Shown here in pieces: positions 61,395 through 64,000 of a stretch of 64,000 nt of DNA. Source of the DNA: Ferdinandcohnia humi_A (GTDB lineage Bacteria > Bacillota > Bacilli > Bacillales > Bacillaceae_L); NCBI GenBank assembly GCA_047608075.1, contig JBLKRX010000009.1, positions 62,001 through 126,000 of the forward strand, written 5' to 3'. The position numbers and the translations under genes are program-made. Position 1 is the first letter of the stretch. Each line of letters opens with the position of its first letter. The notes under the pieces are model-generated. The model had not been told where the DNA came from. It did not search any database and saw only the letters and a list, made by a program, of their open reading frames with translations.

Positions 61395-62044
61395 AACTGT
61401 CCATTCCATTCTTTGTAAAATTGTTCTAGAAAATGTAACATAAACTCATGCCTTTCCTTCGCAATTTCCTTAGCCGTATCTGAATTAAGGGTTTCTCTTA
61501 ATAATAGTAATTTTTCATAAAAATGATTAATAGCAGTTGATTTCCCATTTCGATATTCTTCCTTTGTCATATTTTCCCGAAAAGGAAGATTCGGGTCGTA
61601 AATAAGATCACCATGCGATCCTGCATATGCAAAGGTTCTCGCAATTCCAATAGCGCCAATTGCATCTAACCTGTCTGCATCCTGAACAACTTTTCCTTCT
61701 ATTGTTCTCACAGGAGGTCGATTTCCACCTTTAAAGGACATAGTCGATATGATTTCAATAATTTCATTTTGATCTTGTTCAGATATATTTAATGAAGAAA
61801 GCCAATTAGATACTTTTGTAAGTCCTTCTTCTTCTGAGTGATTTAGTTTTTCATCAGCAATATCGTGTAACAAAGCTGCTAATTCAACAATAAAAAGATT
61901 GGCCTTTTCTTTTTCACCAATTTGTAGTGCTACTTTACGTACTCTCTCAATATGCCACCAATCATGACCGCTGCTATCATTTTCCAATATGCTCTTTACA
62001 AAACTAATTGTCGCTTCAATCGCTTCTTGTTTAGTAGTAGTCAT
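61391..62044 (-). CDS. ypgQ: HD-domain phosphohydrolase (YpgQ/YedJ family)
   Basis: 217 aa from the ATG behind GGGGG (MTTTKQEAIEAT); an in-frame ATG further upstream lacks a site. Metal-binding residues are in SGHDWWHIERV, LLHDIADEK and DADRLDAIGAIGIARTF. B. subtilis YpgQ has been reported to be a nucleoside-triphosphate pyrophosphohydrolase. Co-transcribed with the ABC-F gene. Confidence 0.9.
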   Translation of the reverse strand: MTTTKQEAIEATISFVKSILENDSSGHDWWHIERVRKVALQIGEKEKANLFIVELAALLHDIADEKLNHSEEEGLTKVSNWLSSLNISEQDQNEIIEIISTMSFKGGNRPPVRTIEGKVVQDADRLDAIGAIGIARTFAYAGSHGDLIYDPNLPFRENMTKEEYRNGKSTAINHFYEKLLLLRETLNSDTAKEIAKERHEFMLHFLEQFYKEWNGQL

Positions 62045-62232
62045 ACGAACCCCCGTTGATTTTACTTTCGTTTTCCATTGTACCATATTCCGATTTTACT
62101 GCACTTTTTTCGTATATGTAGCGGATTTCGAAAAGAGTGCATAAACTAGGAATGATAATTTTATGTACTTACTTAAATGTTCAAAAACAAAAAAGCTGGA
62201 AGAATCCAGCTAAAAAAGGTGGTCAAACAAAT

Positions 62233-62478
62233 ATGCATAATAATTATAGAACCTACCGGGAGATTGGAACAGCGTGGTATGGTCGTCATATCGTATTTAT
62301 TACATGTAACCCAGTAACAAACCAATTTCTTCAGCTACAAAAGAGCCTTCATGCTCCCACTGAACCACCCCATCCAAACTGTGCGGAAACGATGTCACAG
62401 TTTGTGAGTATCGGTTATCAAATAACTGCTGTTGTTTCACTTTCTCCAACAAAAGTTCAATATGTGTTAATGAAATAG
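62233..62478 (+). CDS. Small protein of unknown function (81 aa)
   Basis: ATG behind AAAGGTGG with about 9-nt spacing; an upstream ATG at 62137 has no site. MHNNYRTYREIGTAWYGRHI at the start, PHPNCAETMS near 48 (one Cys), generally hydrophobic. It converges on the second degV gene. No family is recognised. Confidence 0.65.
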   Translation: MHNNYRTYREIGTAWYGRHIVFITCNPVTNQFLQLQKSLHAPTEPPHPNCAETMSQFVSIGYQITAVVSLSPTKVQYVLMK

Positions 62479-62482
62479 AAAA

Positions 62483-63331
62483 CTATTTTTGTTTATTTAT
62501 CCAGCTTATTCCGATTGTTTCTTCCCCGGCATGTACTCCAAGAGCAACTCCTAGTGGATAAGCACCAATTGATAATTGATTGGCAAACTCCTTTATGCTC
62601 TTCTCCCATTCTTTTGCCTTTGAATCACGCAATCCATATAAAAGGTACACTTCTTCAATTGAATGTTTGGAAACGGCATCTTTAAGATAGTTAAATATCT
62701 TATTTGTTGCCTTATTTTCAGACCTTACCCTTTCCTTTACAGAGAGAGCGCCATCTTGAATTGTAATGATTGGTTTAATTTGTAACATACTTCCTAAATA
62801 ATATTGTGCAGTGTTCATTCTTCCACTTCGATGTAATTGTTCGAGACTACCAATTAACACATAGGTCTCGATTCGATTTGCTAAATCCATCATATGCTTT
62901 TCTATTTCCGAAGGAGAGCCACCAGTCTTTAATACTTTAATACCCTCTTTTATAAGTACAGACATCGGGTAAGTTAAGATTTTTGAATCGATAACAGTTA
63001 CTGGAATAGTAACAATTTCTGCAGCTTGTCTTGCAGAAGAAACTGTACCACTAAGCTTTTCAGAAACATGAATTGAAATTATATGATCATATTTCCCTTC
63101 AAGACTATTATATATTTCAACGAAACTACCAATTGAAGGTTGTGATGTCTTTGGTACTGTTTTCGATGTTTTTAATCGTTCAAAAAATTGAGAAGGTGTG
63201 ATTGTAACACCATCCAAATACTCTTCCTCGTCAAAAAAAATCGTCATTGGTATGACAAATATATCTTCATTATTTTTTAACTCATCATCTAGAAATGCAG
63301 TGCTATCTGTTACCCAAGCAATTCTATTCAT
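62483..63331 (-). CDS. degV: DegV-family fatty-acid-binding protein (second copy)
   Basis: 282 aa. Starts NRIAWVTDSTAF; TSQPSIGSFVEIYNSL near 62 and ISIHVSEKLSGTVSSAR near 85 match the family, and HAGEETIGI replaces the HTGPGAIG end of copy 1. Lipid-binding residues have diverged, so the two copies may prefer different acyl chains, as FakB1 and FakB2 do. Single gene. Confidence 0.88.
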   Translation of the reverse strand: MNRIAWVTDSTAFLDDELKNNEDIFVIPMTIFFDEEEYLDGVTITPSQFFERLKTSKTVPKTSQPSIGSFVEIYNSLEGKYDHIISIHVSEKLSGTVSSARQAAEIVTIPVTVIDSKILTYPMSVLIKEGIKVLKTGGSPSEIEKHMMDLANRIETYVLIGSLEQLHRSGRMNTAQYYLGSMLQIKPIITIQDGALSVKERVRSENKATNKIFNYLKDAVSKHSIEEVYLLYGLRDSKAKEWEKSIKEFANQLSIGAYPLGVALGVHAGEETIGISWINKQK

Positions 63332-63455
63332 TTTCTACCCCCCTTTAAAAACATATAAGTACTAATTTTATTTATATTATATACATATGTATTTCAATGT
63401 TGAAAACGGATACTATTTTCTTCCTTATATTAGAAAATGTGTGGCCTAATTTTGA

Positions 63456-63476
63456 AGGGATGCGTTCGGCATCCCT
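63456..63476 (-). terminator. Hairpin terminator of the 63475 gene
   Basis: AGGGATGC/GCATCCCT 8-bp stem with a 5-nt loop; the T tract on the minus strand is weak. Confidence 0.6.
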
Positions 63477-63996
63477 AGTTTGACGTCACATTATTTATCT
63501 GTTGTAGAGAGACAAGTAGATATTCAAGCATTTCAAGGAGATCATCGACATTGTCTTCATACAGTAAGCGATTGAAAATAATTTTAATATTATTTGTATA
63601 CTTATTATTAGCATTATAATCGAATGAGATTTCTTGCTGAATAGTTCGAGTTTCTCCCCAGATTTTCTCTAAAATTATCGGAATCGTTGAACAAACATCC
63701 AGCGTTTTTATATCAACGATAAAACCAATTTCCAGCTTACATCCGGGTCTTCTATCCGACATGCTCTGTAACTCTGTAGCTAAATTATATAAATCAAATG
63801 TTAAATCAATATAAGCATTAATACGGTCTGCATGGTAATCTTTTCTTGTAAAGGTTATTCGATAGTGCCTAGCCATTGTGGCTAATTCAAGCTCATCCTT
63901 ACGATCAGTGATAGTAAGGTCACCATCTAAATCTAAATCGTACAGGGCTCCTTCGATGACAACTTTTAGATTATCAAAAACAGTAGGATCAAACAT
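63475..63996 (-). CDS. Protein of unknown function (173 aa), near window edge
   Basis: Looks complete, with ATG at 63996, though its ribosome site lies outside the window. Acidic; contains YRITFTRKDYHADRINAYIDLTFDL, suggesting a mixed alpha/beta fold, and a long helical C-terminus (LLEMLEYLLVSLQQI). No signal peptide or membrane segment. I cannot assign a family. Confidence 0.7.
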   Translation of the reverse strand: MFDPTVFDNLKVVIEGALYDLDLDGDLTITDRKDELELATMARHYRITFTRKDYHADRINAYIDLTFDLYNLATELQSMSDRRPGCKLEIGFIVDIKTLDVCSTIPIILEKIWGETRTIQQEISFDYNANNKYTNNIKIIFNRLLYEDNVDDLLEMLEYLLVSLQQINNVTSN

Positions 63997-64000
63997 AATT

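Noticed and set aside
62233..62478. Small gene as a toxin or antitoxin
   Set aside because: No partner gene within overlap distance and no recognisable toxin motif.

Overview
The window looks like chromosome from a low-GC, spore-forming Bacillaceae bacterium outside the immediate Bacillus subtilis group. Spore-linked genes (a Spo0M homologue, a YjcZ-type peptide, SASP-like peptides, a sulfolactate operon), Bacillus-style ribosome binding sites, many TTG/GTG starts and strong hairpin-plus-T terminators support this. Several blocks keep gene orders I recall from B. subtilis: yozD-yozE-yokU-kamA-yodPQRST, ypmS-ypmR...ypmQ, the yitA/yitB/yisZ sulfate genes, dfrA-thyA-ypjP-ypiP-brxA, and ypgR/ypgQ. 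These correspondences come from memory, not a search. No rRNA, tRNA or CRISPR array was seen.

Layout: 1-2.4 kb has a stand-alone HPr gene, an Fpg/Nei DNA glycosylase and two small unknown genes. 2.9-7.7 kb is a five-gene minus-strand operon: membrane cytochrome-like subunit, NapA/NarB-like molybdoenzyme, four-cluster ferredoxin, Tat-exported Rieske protein and a small membrane protein. It lies behind a perfect FNR-type palindrome. 8-13 kb has a membrane-anchored D-aminoacylase-like fusion, deoD, two tiny spore-like genes and spo0M. 12.9-24.4 kb is the kamA/yod region, with a sigma-54 activator gene and a near-consensus -24/-12 promoter in front of kamA. 25-36 kb has an M20 amidohydrolase, cspD, msrAB, an acyltransferase, ypmS/ypmR, a repeat-flanked ykoNPQ-like cassette and ypmQ. 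36-41 kb is a sulfate-to-sulfolactate operon. 41-50 kb has an MFS transporter, a PCYCGC lipoprotein, a DegV protein, ilvA, iadA, a hemolysin-III-type membrane protein and dfrA/thyA. 51-64 kb has a Pro-Pro endopeptidase-like secreted protein, ypjP, ypiP, brxA, a polysaccharide deacetylase, ypgR, a frameshifted NlpC/P60 hydrolase, an ABC-F/HD-hydrolase pair and a second DegV gene.

How the genes fit together: KamA, YodP, YodT, YodS/YodR and YodQ match, in order, the chemistry of lysine breakdown through N6-acetyl-beta-lysine. Mutase, acetyltransferase, aminotransferase, CoA transferase and deacetylase are present; only a thiolase is missing. The sigma-54 signals suggest amino-acid-induced expression of at least kamA. 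The sulfur operon makes sulfite through Sat, CysC and CysH and adds it to PEP through ComA. A histidine phosphatase occupies the place expected for the phosphosulfolactate phosphatase.

Non-coding structure is rich. Two families of dispersed repeats occur in several copies, mostly at gene 3' ends. One gene-free stretch (14241-14420) carries an AT-rich array with an exact 20-bp period that no annotated feature explains. Two plus-strand genes carry frameshifts, which may be real decay or assembly errors.
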